From the NCBI RefSeq assembly GCF_011090165.1, contig NZ_JAADJT010000024.1, positions 1-33,881 on the forward strand: DNA of 33,881 nucleotides, in the 5' to 3' direction. The notes under the pieces were generated by a model, which was not told where the DNA came from, did not search any database, and saw only the letters and a program-made list of their open reading frames with translations. Source of the DNA: Duganella aceris (GTDB lineage: Bacteria; Pseudomonadota; Gammaproteobacteria; Burkholderiales; Burkholderiaceae_D). The translations under genes were made by a program, and so were the position numbers. Below are positions 24,809-32,512 of this stretch, one piece after another. Numbering within the stretch: position 1 is the first letter of the stretch; each line of letters begins with the position of its first letter.

Positions 24809-25894
24809 CTACTTCACATCCTTCAGGTCGATGCTGTACAACGTCACCGGCCACTGCACGCGCGAGACACCGTCGTTGAAGGCGGGAACCCGGTCCATTT
24901 GCGGTACTGGAAGCCACATCCGTGATTGGGCGTCTATCACAGGCGCGTCGACCCAGTGCAGGCGCGGATCGCTCAACACGGTGGAGATCGCGCCATCCGG
25001 CGTGCGTTTCATCAAGCTGCTGGTTCGCAGTTCGGTGTAGTACAAGTTGCCCTTGGTATCCGTGACCGAGCCGCCGATGGGGGGCAGGTCGGCCCAGGGT
25101 TTCACGGCGGCGGCCAAGGTTGTGGCTGCGACGGCGGGGTCGTCAAGCAACTTCGTCGGCACCTGTGACCAGGGACCCGAGAGCGGTCCATAGAACAAGG
25201 TCTGTCCGTCGACACTTAGTTCAAATGGATCGGCATTGACCGCCAACGGTTGGCCGCCAGCGCCGCGTACGATAGCGCCGGCGACATTGATTGGTCTGTC
25301 TGTCGGTGCAACGACCGAATGGTCATTTTCCAGCACACGGCGCGCTGCTCCAGTGAGGAGATCGACAACGATCAGGCCGGGTCTTCCCGCGTCCGTCAGG
25401 TAGGCATGCCGCCCATTGATCCTGATGTCATCGACATAGCTGCCTGGCAGGGCGACTGCCGGCCCGAACGCGATGGTGCGCACTACTTGGTTAGTCGCCA
25501 GATCTATTTGCACCGCCTTGGCGCCGCCGGGCAGCGGATCGCCGCCGAACTGTGGAGAGCCGGTGTCGATGATCCAGAGGCTACCGTGACCGTCGAGATG
25601 GATGGCATTGACGTTGACGAACGCGTGTTGGTTGTCTCCGCCTTCCTTCCAGTCGTTCCACTTCTGGTTGGGGTAGGGCGTGGGATCGCCGTGTTTATTG
25701 ATCAAGCCGACCGACGGGCCTTTGGAACCAGTCCAGCGCGGGCCAGCGACGAACACCCGCCCTTTATCGACCGCCACGGCGTTCCATATCATGCTGTTGG
25801 AGCGCGCCTCGACCTTCAAAGTGGGCGCTGCAACACCGCTGTTTGCGGTGGCGAGAGCAAATATTCCCGCTGCCAGAACGAATTGACGAGACAT
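24809..25894 (-). CDS. Exported MRJP/yellow-like beta-propeller protein (copy 2)
   Basis: 361 residues with a signal peptide of about 23 residues (LAAGIFALATANSGVAA). Family hallmarks are GRVFVAGPRW near the start, GSLWIIDTGSPQF, YVDDIRING, AYLTDAG and LFYGPLSGPWSQVPTKLL, and a final blade with MWLPVPQMDR. It is only distantly similar to the copy at 8773; the shared pattern is the propeller core. As there, a LysR gene sits next to it, here divergent by 92 bp. The nitroreductase follows 55 bp downstream. An exported propeller next to a cytoplasmic nitroreductase suggests two steps acting on an aromatic or quinone-type compound, which is inference. Confidence 0.78.
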   Translation of the reverse strand: MSRQFVLAAGIFALATANSGVAAPTLKVEARSNSMIWNAVAVDKGRVFVAGPRWTGSKGPSVGLINKHGDPTPYPNQKWNDWKEGGDNQHAFVNVNAIHLDGHGSLWIIDTGSPQFGGDPLPGGAKAVQIDLATNQVVRTIAFGPAVALPGSYVDDIRINGRHAYLTDAGRPGLIVVDLLTGAARRVLENDHSVVAPTDRPINVAGAIVRGAGGQPLAVNADPFELSVDGQTLFYGPLSGPWSQVPTKLLDDPAVAATTLAAAVKPWADLPPIGGSVTDTKGNLYYTELRTSSLMKRTPDGAISTVLSDPRLHWVDAPVIDAQSRMWLPVPQMDRVPAFNDGVSRVQWPVTLYSIDLKDVK

Positions 25895-25928
25895 GATATT
25901 TTTCCAGAGGTTTTGAAAGACTCAGGTT

Positions 25929-25958
25929 ATTGCATTCCTTTGTGAATTAGAATCCAAT
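25929..25958. promoter_or_regulatory. Imperfect inverted repeat in the MRJP/LysR-4 divergent region
   Basis: ATTGCATTC (25929-25937) and GAATCCAAT (25950-25958) are complementary at eight of nine positions, with a 12-base spacer. An inner ATTC/GAAT pair (25934-25947) overlaps it. The position midway in a 92-bp LysR divergent promoter fits a LysR binding site. Confidence 0.35.
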
Positions 25959-25986
25959 TATGCGCATACTTTCTATTCAAAACTGA

Positions 25987-26856
25987 ATGACCGTACACTG
26001 GGATGATTACCGTGTGTTCCTGGCGATCGCACGCCACGGGACATTAAGCGGCGCGGCGCGGGGGCTTGGCCTTTCCCAGCCTACCGTGGGCAGGCGTCTT
26101 CAGGCGCTGGAAGAAGCGCTGGCGCGCCCGCTATTCCAGCGAACCAGCGATGGCTACGTATTGACCAGCGAGGGTCATTCGATACTCGCGAGTATCGAGG
26201 AAATGGAGGAACAAGCTTCAGCGGTACAGCGCAGGCTTACGGGAGAATCCCAACTGAAGGGCATGGTGCGGGTATCGACCACCGAATGGTTCGGTGCCCA
26301 CCTCTTGGCGCCGGTCTTCGCCGACATACGTGTCGACTATCCCGATCTCATCATTGAGTTGATCACGGAGACCCGTTTGATCAGCCTGGCCCGGCGCGAA
26401 GCCGACATTGGTTTCCGATTTCGCGAATTCGAGGAGCCCGACGTCGTGCAGACACGTGTTGCAGACATCGCGTTCAGTGCCTATGCAAGCCAAACCTATT
26501 TGCAACGCCGCAGCGATGCAGGCGCCCGCAAAGAGCATGTCCTCATCACCATGGACACGAACTTCGATAGCCTCGCCGACGTTGCGTGGCTGAGCCAGCG
26601 CTTGCCGCACGCGACGACCGGACTGCGTGCCAACAGTCGCGACGTGCAGGCCAAACTCTGCGCGGCAGGCGGCGGCATCGCGGTTCTGCCCAACTGCGTT
26701 GGAGACTCGACAGCCGGCCTGGTCCGCCTCGATCTTCAAGACGCACCGCCAGGACGAACGGTCTGGGCTGGATATCATAAAGATCTTAAACGTTCGCCGC
26801 GCGTGCGCACCGTTTTGCAAAGCGTGCTGCACCAGCTTCGAGAAACCAGCGTTTAG
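25987..26856 (+). CDS. LysR-family transcriptional regulator (LysR-4)
   Basis: 289 residues. The helix-turn-helix is at residues 5-65 (FLAIARHGTLSGAARGLGLSQ, then RRLQALEEAL and FQRTSDGYVLT). The effector domain starts around KGMVRVSTTEWFG. It belongs to a different LysR branch from the other three in the window, judged by the RTSDGY wing in place of RTTR. It is divergent from the MRJP-nfsB operon and almost certainly controls it. The downstream SDR operon begins 321 bp later and probably has its own promoter. Confidence 0.9.
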   Translation: MTVHWDDYRVFLAIARHGTLSGAARGLGLSQPTVGRRLQALEEALARPLFQRTSDGYVLTSEGHSILASIEEMEEQASAVQRRLTGESQLKGMVRVSTTEWFGAHLLAPVFADIRVDYPDLIIELITETRLISLARREADIGFRFREFEEPDVVQTRVADIAFSAYASQTYLQRRSDAGARKEHVLITMDTNFDSLADVAWLSQRLPHATTGLRANSRDVQAKLCAAGGGIAVLPNCVGDSTAGLVRLDLQDAPPGRTVWAGYHKDLKRSPRVRTVLQSVLHQLRETSV

Positions 26857-27177
26857 CGGCGCTGTCTTGTCCGACGGGCCTGACTTCGACGCGGCAGGCG
26901 CGAGGCGCTAGGCTCGCTGCCATCGTCGTCGTGCAAGTGCGCGCGGCGTCGACCAATTCAATCCGCTGTTCACGCGCCCTATACAGCATCTGCTGTCCTT
27001 CCCCGTCAACCTGGGCTCGCCCCGAGCTGCCGTCTGTTTCCCTTTCCTCCTGAGCGACGCGTGACCGATTTGCGCCATGCGCGTCCTAAATCATGCTCAT
27101 CTACGTCGTTTGCTGCGTTGCGATGTCCGCCTACTATGTCTTCACGCAATCTTGCTTACCAAAAAAGGAGTCGCATC
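26857..27177. other. Intergenic stretch without a recognisable gene
   Basis: This 321-bp gap lies between LysR-4 and the SDR operon. A frame open from 27061 into SDR-2 has no family resemblance before residue 40. I see AAGGAG just before the SDR-2 start at 27178, but no convincing promoter, repeat or RNA. It presumably contains the promoter of the four-gene operon. Confidence 0.5.
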
Positions 27178-27975
27178 ATGACGCAAACGTATCAAGGCAC
27201 CGCGCTTATTACTGGCGCTTCCTCCGGCATCGGTGCCATCTACGCGGAACAGCTGGCCCAAAAAGGCTATGACCTCATTCTGGTGGCGCGCGACCGCGCA
27301 CGCCTTAACGCACTGGCCGCTCGCATCACCTCGGCCACTCACCGTGTGGTCGAGGTATTGGATGCAGACCTGGCCATTCCCGCACAGCGCGGCCTGGTCG
27401 AAGCCAAGCTGCGCGACGATGCCAGCATCACGCTGCTGGTCAACAACGCTGGCGTCGGCACCCATACGCCGCTGCTGCAAAGCGACGTCGAGCGCATGGA
27501 ACAGATGATCGATCTGAACGTGACGGCGCTGACCCGCCTGACATACGCGGCCATGCCTGGCTTCGTGGCGCGCGGCAAGGGCGGCATCATCAATATCTCG
27601 TCCATCGTGGCGATCGCGCCGGAAGTCCTCAACGGCGTGTACGGCGGCAGCAAGGCGTTCGTCCTGGCCTTCAGCCAGTCACTGCACCACGAGCTGGCAG
27701 ACAAGGGCATACGCGTACAAGCCGTGCTGCCAGGCGCGACCGCGACCGATTTCTGGGCCACCGGTGGCCTGCCGCTGGAGCACCTGCCAGCCAACATCGT
27801 CATGCGTGCCGAAGACCTGGTGCGCGCGGCGCTGATCGGCTTTGATCGCGGCGAGCTGGTCTCCATTCCATCGCTGCAGGACGACGCTTACTGGGAGGCT
27901 TATGACGGCGCGCGTAAAGCCCTGGCACCGCACTTGTCGACCAATACGCCGGCACCCCGCTACACCACCGCTTAA
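27178..27975 (+). CDS. Short-chain dehydrogenase/reductase (SDR-2)
   Basis: About 265 residues. TGASSGIG (12-19) binds the cofactor, NNAG is at 89-92, the serine is in NISS (141-142), and the catalytic pair is Y155 and K159 in YGGSK. The VARDR segment after the second strand suggests NADPH use. It belongs to the DltE/YqjQ-like group of ketone or aldehyde reductases. AAGGAG lies about eight bases before the ATG at 27178, excluding the longer frame from 27061. It is the first gene of an operon with SDR-3 (33 bp), an MFS exporter (52 bp) and a lactonase (9 bp). Confidence 0.88.
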   Translation: MTQTYQGTALITGASSGIGAIYAEQLAQKGYDLILVARDRARLNALAARITSATHRVVEVLDADLAIPAQRGLVEAKLRDDASITLLVNNAGVGTHTPLLQSDVERMEQMIDLNVTALTRLTYAAMPGFVARGKGGIINISSIVAIAPEVLNGVYGGSKAFVLAFSQSLHHELADKGIRVQAVLPGATATDFWATGGLPLEHLPANIVMRAEDLVRAALIGFDRGELVSIPSLQDDAYWEAYDGARKALAPHLSTNTPAPRYTTA

Positions 27976-28008
27976 TTGACTACCCACATCACTTACTAAG
28001 GACAAATC

Positions 28009-28767
28009 ATGAAACTGACCCAAAACACCATCTTCATCACCGGCGGCGCATCCGGCATCGGCCGTGGCTTGGCAGAGGCATTCCATCAACGTGGTAACAA
28101 AGTGATCATCGGCGGTCGCCGCAAGGCTTTGCTGGACGAAGTTGTGGCAGCTAATCCCGGCATGGAATCGATCGAGCTGGATGTGGCCGACTTCGCCAGC
28201 ATCGACGCTGCGGCGAAGACGCTGATAGCACGCTATCCATCGCTCAACGTGTTGATCAACAACGCCGGGATCATGCCATTCGACGATGCGGGCAGCGTAC
28301 TGGACGATGCCCTGACCCGCACTTTGATCGATACCAATCTGCTCGGTCCGATCCGCTTGACCTCGGCGCTGATCGAGCACCTGAAAGGACAGCCTGAAGC
28401 GACCATCATTCATAACACTTCGGTGCTGGCGTTCGTGCCGCTGGCCGTGACCGCGGTGTACTCGGCGACCAAGGCGGCGCTGCATTCCTACGCGATGTCG
28501 CAGCGCTTCATGCTGCGCGATACCCAGGTGAAGGTTCAGGAAATTGCACCACCTTGGGTGGATACCGACCTGATCAAAAAGAGCGGCGACCCGCGCGCCA
28601 TGCCGTTGGATGCATTCATCGCCGAGACCATGCAGGGACTGGCAAACGATGGCGAGGAGGTCGTTGTTGAAGCGATCCACGGCTTCAGGGCCAATCCTGG
28701 TCCTGGCGAATACGGGGTGTTCAACGGCTTTAACGCCGAAATGATGGTCAACCCAATTCCGGTCTGA
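28009..28767 (+). CDS. Short-chain dehydrogenase/reductase (SDR-3, DltE-like)
   Basis: 252 residues. TGGASGIG (11-18) is the cofactor loop, NNAG is at 84-87, the serine is in HNTSV (S138), and Y151 and K155 in YSATK complete the active site. The sequence resembles DltE-type oxidoreductases (LAEAFHQRGNKVIIGGRR and PPWVDTDL). RR after the second strand indicates NADPH. It lies between SDR-2 and the MFS gene in the same operon. SDR-2 and SDR-3 are only moderately alike, so they are likely to catalyse different steps rather than being a recent duplication. Confidence 0.88.
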   Translation: MKLTQNTIFITGGASGIGRGLAEAFHQRGNKVIIGGRRKALLDEVVAANPGMESIELDVADFASIDAAAKTLIARYPSLNVLINNAGIMPFDDAGSVLDDALTRTLIDTNLLGPIRLTSALIEHLKGQPEATIIHNTSVLAFVPLAVTAVYSATKAALHSYAMSQRFMLRDTQVKVQEIAPPWVDTDLIKKSGDPRAMPLDAFIAETMQGLANDGEEVVVEAIHGFRANPGPGEYGVFNGFNAEMMVNPIPV

Positions 28768-28819
28768 CCGGTTGGCGCGGCTGCTTCATGGCGGCCGCGC
28801 CTTCGTTATGAGGTAAGCC

Positions 28820-30034
28820 ATGTCTAAAATCTCTTCTCCGCAAATCCCCGTAGCGGCTGGTGCTAGTGTCGAACCTGGCTCTTTATACCCGGCGCTCTTT
28901 TTCGCACTGGGCACCTTCGCCATCGGCACCGAAGGTTTTATGATCGCGCCGCTGCTACCCAAGATGGCCGCTGATTTCGGCATGAGCGTGTCTGCCGTCG
29001 CTACGTTGGTGGTGGTTTTTACCCTAGCGCTGTCGCTCAGTTCACCCGTCACCACGCTGATGAGCGGGCGCCTCAATCGGCGCGATACGCTACTCCTGGC
29101 GATAGGCGTCTTCACCGCCGCCAACGTGGCGGCTGCCTTCGCGAGCGGCTTCAGCAGTCTCCTTGTAGCGCGGGTGTTGATGGCGGTCGCGGCCGGCCTG
29201 TATGTGCCAAACGCCAATGCCCTCGCCGGCGCGCTGGCGGGAACCGAGCGGCGTGGTCGAGCACTGGCAATTGTCAGCGGCGGCATGACCATCGCCATCG
29301 CGCTGGGATTGCCGCTAGGCGCTGTCGTAGGACATGCCTGGGGATGGCAAGCGACCTTCCTCGCCGTGGCGGTGATGGGGGCGGTTGCATTTGCCGGCAT
29401 TTTGGCTGGCGTGCCTCGTCACGGCGGCGGTCGGCCGGCGGTAGCAACCATCGCCGATCGCATTGGCGTCGTGAAGCAGCCGCAGGTGCGGCGCCTGTTG
29501 GCGGTCACACTGTTCTGGTCGATCGGTGCATACACCAGCTACCCGTATATCGCCCCCTACCTGAGCGCTGTCCTGGGTTTTGGTGAGGGCGGCATCAGTG
29601 CGACCGTAACGCTGTGGGGCGTGTTTGCGGCAGCTGGTGTGTTGACCGGCGGCGTCCTCAACGACCGCCTCGGCGCTAACCGTGTAGTGCGGGTCGCGCT
29701 GGTTTTGCTGGCGGCTTCGTTCTGGCTGATGGCGGCGGCCACCATGCTTCCGCCCGCCATGGCGCAATGGCCGGTGATGCTGGCTGTCGCGGTGTGGGGA
29801 TTTAGCGTGTGGGCATTTTTCCCGGCACAGATGGCCAAGTTGATCGCCGCAGGGCAGGCTCCGCAAGCGCCGGTCGCGTTGTCGCTCAACACCTCCACCA
29901 TGTATCTGGGCTTTTCCATCGGAAGCGCTATCGGCGCCGGCATCCTGCATACCGGTGCCCTTTGGGGGATTGGCCTGCTGGCGGGCTTGTCAGAATTTAT
30001 CGCATTATTTTTAGCAAAAAAATCCAACACGTAA
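28820..30034 (+). CDS. MFS efflux transporter (AraJ-like, DHA1 family)
   Basis: 404 residues with 12 predicted membrane helices. The opening FFALGTFAIGTEGFMIAPLL and the LARVLMAVAAGLYVPNANAL segment are typical of the AraJ/YdhP type of drug or sugar efflux carriers. The family motif around helices 2 to 3 reads MSGRLNRRDTLLL. It should work in the inner membrane by proton antiport. The lactonase gene starts only 9 bp downstream, and two SDR genes precede it. Export of a reduced or modified product, and its hydrolysis outside by the secreted lactonase, would make sense of the operon order but is inference. Confidence 0.85.
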   Translation: MSKISSPQIPVAAGASVEPGSLYPALFFALGTFAIGTEGFMIAPLLPKMAADFGMSVSAVATLVVVFTLALSLSSPVTTLMSGRLNRRDTLLLAIGVFTAANVAAAFASGFSSLLVARVLMAVAAGLYVPNANALAGALAGTERRGRALAIVSGGMTIAIALGLPLGAVVGHAWGWQATFLAVAVMGAVAFAGILAGVPRHGGGRPAVATIADRIGVVKQPQVRRLLAVTLFWSIGAYTSYPYIAPYLSAVLGFGEGGISATVTLWGVFAAAGVLTGGVLNDRLGANRVVRVALVLLAASFWLMAAATMLPPAMAQWPVMLAVAVWGFSVWAFFPAQMAKLIAAGQAPQAPVALSLNTSTMYLGFSIGSAIGAGILHTGALWGIGLLAGLSEFIALFLAKKSNT

Positions 30035-30043
30035 AGGTACGCA

Positions 30044-30877
30044 ATGAAAACCATCTACGCATTTATGCTGGCGAGCATGCTCGCTTTTTCCGGGGCCTCG
30101 CAGGCCGCGCCGACGCCCACCGATGTCCGGCTTTACCGCCTCGATTGCGGCACGATGCACTTCGGCGATCTGTCGATGATGTCCGACAGCGGTGAATACA
30201 AGGGACAGACCTACGATATCGTCATCTCCTGTTATGTGATCAAGCACGGCGACGACTGGATGCTGTGGGATACAGGCTTTGCCAAGAGTTTCCAGCAGGG
30301 CGTCAAGAGCGGTTCGCTGGAGATGAAGCTGTCGACCACGATCGTCGATCAGCTGCGCACGATCGGTCTCAAGAGCGACGACATCCGCTATGTGGCTGTG
30401 TCGCACTCGCACTTCGATCACACCGGTCAGACCAAGGACTTCCCGAATGCCACGCTGATGATGCAGAAGCTGGAATTCGCGGTCCTTTCTGATAAGAAGG
30501 CGGCGTCGGAACATTTCATCGAACCCGAGCTGCTGGGCATACGGCCCGATCACCTGAAACTGATTGATGACGATTACGATTTCTTTGGCGACGGTACGGT
30601 CAAGGCGATCCTGCTGCCAGGCCATACGCCGGGCCACATGGCGCTGCAACTGACGCTGCCGCACACCGGCCCAGTGATCCTGTCTGGTGATCAGTGGCAC
30701 TTTACCGAAAACCGCGCACGGAACCAGGTGCCTACCTTTAACTTCGACCACGACAGCACACTAAAGTCGTCGGCGCGGCTGGAGGAAATCGTAAGCAAGA
30801 CGGGCGCGCGGCTGATTATCCAGCACGAGCCGGCAGACAACGCCAAATTGCCAGTGCTGCCTGGCTACCTGAACTAA
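30044..30877 (+). CDS. Exported N-acyl homoserine lactonase-like metallo-beta-lactamase-fold hydrolase (copy 2)
   Basis: 277 residues with a signal peptide of about 22 residues (LASMLAFSGASQAA). The complete dinuclear metal set is visible: H121, H123, D125 and H126 in SHSHFDH, H194 in LPGHTPGH, D216 in SGDQWHF and H261 in QHEP. It is closely related to the protein at 217 over the whole length, including the LYRLDCG opening. It is the last gene of the SDR-SDR-MFS-lactonase operon (9-bp gap) and converges with the GlxA-type regulator, whose stop codon is five bases away. Lactone hydrolysis outside the cytoplasm is the likely activity; the natural lactone is unknown. Confidence 0.85.
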   Translation: MKTIYAFMLASMLAFSGASQAAPTPTDVRLYRLDCGTMHFGDLSMMSDSGEYKGQTYDIVISCYVIKHGDDWMLWDTGFAKSFQQGVKSGSLEMKLSTTIVDQLRTIGLKSDDIRYVAVSHSHFDHTGQTKDFPNATLMMQKLEFAVLSDKKAASEHFIEPELLGIRPDHLKLIDDDYDFFGDGTVKAILLPGHTPGHMALQLTLPHTGPVILSGDQWHFTENRARNQVPTFNFDHDSTLKSSARLEEIVSKTGARLIIQHEPADNAKLPVLPGYLN

Positions 30878-30882
30878 CCGTT

Positions 30883-31824
30883 TTATGCACGCGACTCCCG
30901 CCGCAGCGATAGCGGTGGGACGCCAAAGCCGCGCACGAAGGCTTCGCGCAGGTGGCGTCGATCCCGGAAGCCTGTTTCTCGCGCGATTATTTCTAGCGGG
31001 TGTCGGCTTTGTTCTATCATCAAACGCGCCGTCTCAAGGCGCAATCCTTCAAGCGCCTTGGCCGGTGACTGGCCCGTCTCAGCGGTGAATACACGACTGA
31101 ACTGGCGTGGGCTGAGGTTGGCGCTCTCGGCTAGTTCTTCCACGCTTACCGCTCGGTGCAGATTCTTGCGAGCATAACTAAGTACATTTTGGATGCGGTC
31201 CGACTTGGGAGACAGTTGGAGCAGTTCGGAGTGCTGGGTCTGTCCGCCGGAGCGGCGTTGATGCATCACCATCTTGTGCGCCACCGTGCGGCCCACATCA
31301 TTACCCAAGTCTTTTTCTACGAGGGCCAGCGCCAAGTCGAGCCCGGCTGTCATACCGGCGGAAGTCCAGATCGGACCGTCAACCATGTAGATACGATCTT
31401 CTTCGACGTTGGCACCTGGGTGCATCTGCTGAAGCGTGCGGCCATACGCCCAATGCGTGGTGGCGCGTCGACCTTCGAGCAGTCCGGCTTCCGCCAAAAT
31501 AAAGGCGCCGGTACAGATGCCGGCAACGCGACGCCAGATGTCGCTGTGCTTTTTAAGAAAATCGACCAGGTCGGCGGGCGTCGGATTGCCAAGCGGATCG
31601 GTGACGCCTAGCAGTACAAGAGTGTCGAGCCGCCCCGCATCGCTGATCGCCTTGCAGGAAACAGTTACACCCATAGACGAGCGCACCCCGCCAGCCTCTA
31701 TCGCGTATTGTTCCACCGCATAGAAAGGCTGATCCAGGACAGAGTTGGCGAATTCGAATACTGATTGCGTGCCCAGCGCAAGCATCTGAAATCCGTCTGT
31801 CAACAGGTAGCCTATGCGATGCAT
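30883..31824 (-). CDS. GlxA-family regulator (DJ-1/PfpI domain plus AraC helix-turn-helix)
   Basis: 313 residues. Residues 1-185 form a DJ-1/PfpI-like domain (IGYLLTDGFQMLALG, LVLLGVTDPLGN, and the nucleophile-elbow-like VAGICTGAFILAEAGLLEGRRATTHW). The C-terminal AraC region has SVEELAESANLSPRQFSRVF and PLEIIARETGFRDRRHLREAF. Such regulators often respond to small nitrogenous or reactive metabolites. The cysteine in GICTG is retained, although these domains usually only bind ligands. GGAG precedes the ATG at 31824. It converges with the lactonase gene and may regulate that operon or itself. Confidence 0.9.
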   Translation of the reverse strand: MHRIGYLLTDGFQMLALGTQSVFEFANSVLDQPFYAVEQYAIEAGGVRSSMGVTVSCKAISDAGRLDTLVLLGVTDPLGNPTPADLVDFLKKHSDIWRRVAGICTGAFILAEAGLLEGRRATTHWAYGRTLQQMHPGANVEEDRIYMVDGPIWTSAGMTAGLDLALALVEKDLGNDVGRTVAHKMVMHQRRSGGQTQHSELLQLSPKSDRIQNVLSYARKNLHRAVSVEELAESANLSPRQFSRVFTAETGQSPAKALEGLRLETARLMIEQSRHPLEIIARETGFRDRRHLREAFVRGFGVPPLSLRRESRA

Positions 31825-31834
31825 GCTTTACTCC

Positions 31835-31857
31835 ATGTGAAAATGATGTGACATCAT
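31835..31857 (-). promoter_or_regulatory. Operator-like repeats just upstream of the GlxA-type gene
   Basis: A 15-bp palindrome, ATGATGTGACATCAT (31843-31857, arms of seven around one base), overlaps a direct repeat ATGTGA at 31835-31840 and 31846-31851, spaced by 11 bp. It begins 10 bp from the start codon at 31824, partly over the likely ribosome site. Direct repeats one helical turn apart are typical of AraC-type binding, so autoregulation is plausible. Confidence 0.4.
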
Positions 31858-32006
31858 ATCTTGCATTGGTGTCGCATGCGGGGGTGGAAATTTATCCCTA
31901 TAGATAGAGCTACCGTTGACCGAACCGGATCGCTGTCATTAGCAACAAGCTGAATTGCGGACCTACTACGCGTCGCCCTATCGAATATTTTCGCCTCAAG
32001 CTTCAA

Positions 32007-32411
32007 CTACACGGCACCTAACGTCGGCGTCTTTTTTACCTGTCGCTGGTCGAATTTCATCTGTGCCTGTTGGATATCAGTTTGGTATGTCATCAGCCAA
32101 CCGGATAGCGCATTCATTGGACCGGCGAGGCTTGCGCCCAGCTCAGTCACGCTATATTCCACCGTAACGGGGGACGTCGGCAAGACTTCGCGTTGGACCA
32201 TTCCATTGCGCTCCAGATTTCGCAGACATTGCGTCAGGACTTTTTGGGATATGCCTTCGACCCGACGTTTAATTTCGTTGAAACGCATGGTCCGCTCGAT
32301 AAGGCCGTACAAAATCAAATAGGTCCACTTTTCTGCCAGCTGTAAATCCATCAGCAGGGTTCTAGCGGTACAGGTTGTGAGCGTGGGCTGAGCAATATCT
32401 GGCGGTTTCAT
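32007..32411 (-). CDS. HxlR-family transcriptional regulator
   Basis: 134 residues with a single winged helix-turn-helix of the HxlR type: a KWTYLILYGLIE helix, RFNEIKRRVEGISQKVLTQCLRNLERNGMV for the recognition helix, and the VEYSVTELG wing. The pattern of a cysteine (C14) about fifteen residues before KW is the one used by thiol-based sensors such as QorR and YodB. AAGGA before the ATG supports the start. It is divergent from the quinone oxidoreductase gene at 32513, separated by 101 bp, and is probably its repressor, with release by quinones or oxidants. It is upstream of the GlxA-type gene but 182 bp away. Confidence 0.9.
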   Translation of the reverse strand: MKPPDIAQPTLTTCTARTLLMDLQLAEKWTYLILYGLIERTMRFNEIKRRVEGISQKVLTQCLRNLERNGMVQREVLPTSPVTVEYSVTELGASLAGPMNALSGWLMTYQTDIQQAQMKFDQRQVKKTPTLGAV

Positions 32412-32452
32412 CCGGTTTCCTTCTGGTTACTTAGTGTTGGGTTGGTGCCTAA

Positions 32453-32480
32453 TTGACACTAGGTTTCCATAATATATCAT
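32453..32480 (+). promoter_or_regulatory. Sigma-70 promoter of the quinone oxidoreductase gene
   Basis: TTGACA (32453-32458) is a perfect -35 box and TATCAT (32475-32480) matches five of six -10 positions, with a 16-bp spacer. A transcript would start near 32487, about 26 bp before the ATG at 32513. Confidence 0.55.
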
Positions 32481-32506
32481 GCTCCCATCTAACAAAATAT
32501 GGGAAC
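32463..32506. promoter_or_regulatory. Candidate HxlR operator arms around the promoter start site
   Basis: GTTTCCATA (32463-32471) and TATGGGAAC (32498-32506) are complementary at eight of nine positions and bracket the -10 box and predicted start site. The arms are far apart, so each may be a half-site, or only one is real. Confidence 0.3.
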
Positions 32507-32512
32507 CCAGCG

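Noticed and set aside
27679..28680. A 333-codon minus-strand frame opposite SDR-2 and SDR-3
   Set aside because: It overlaps two genes with intact SDR motifs and itself shows no recognisable domain.
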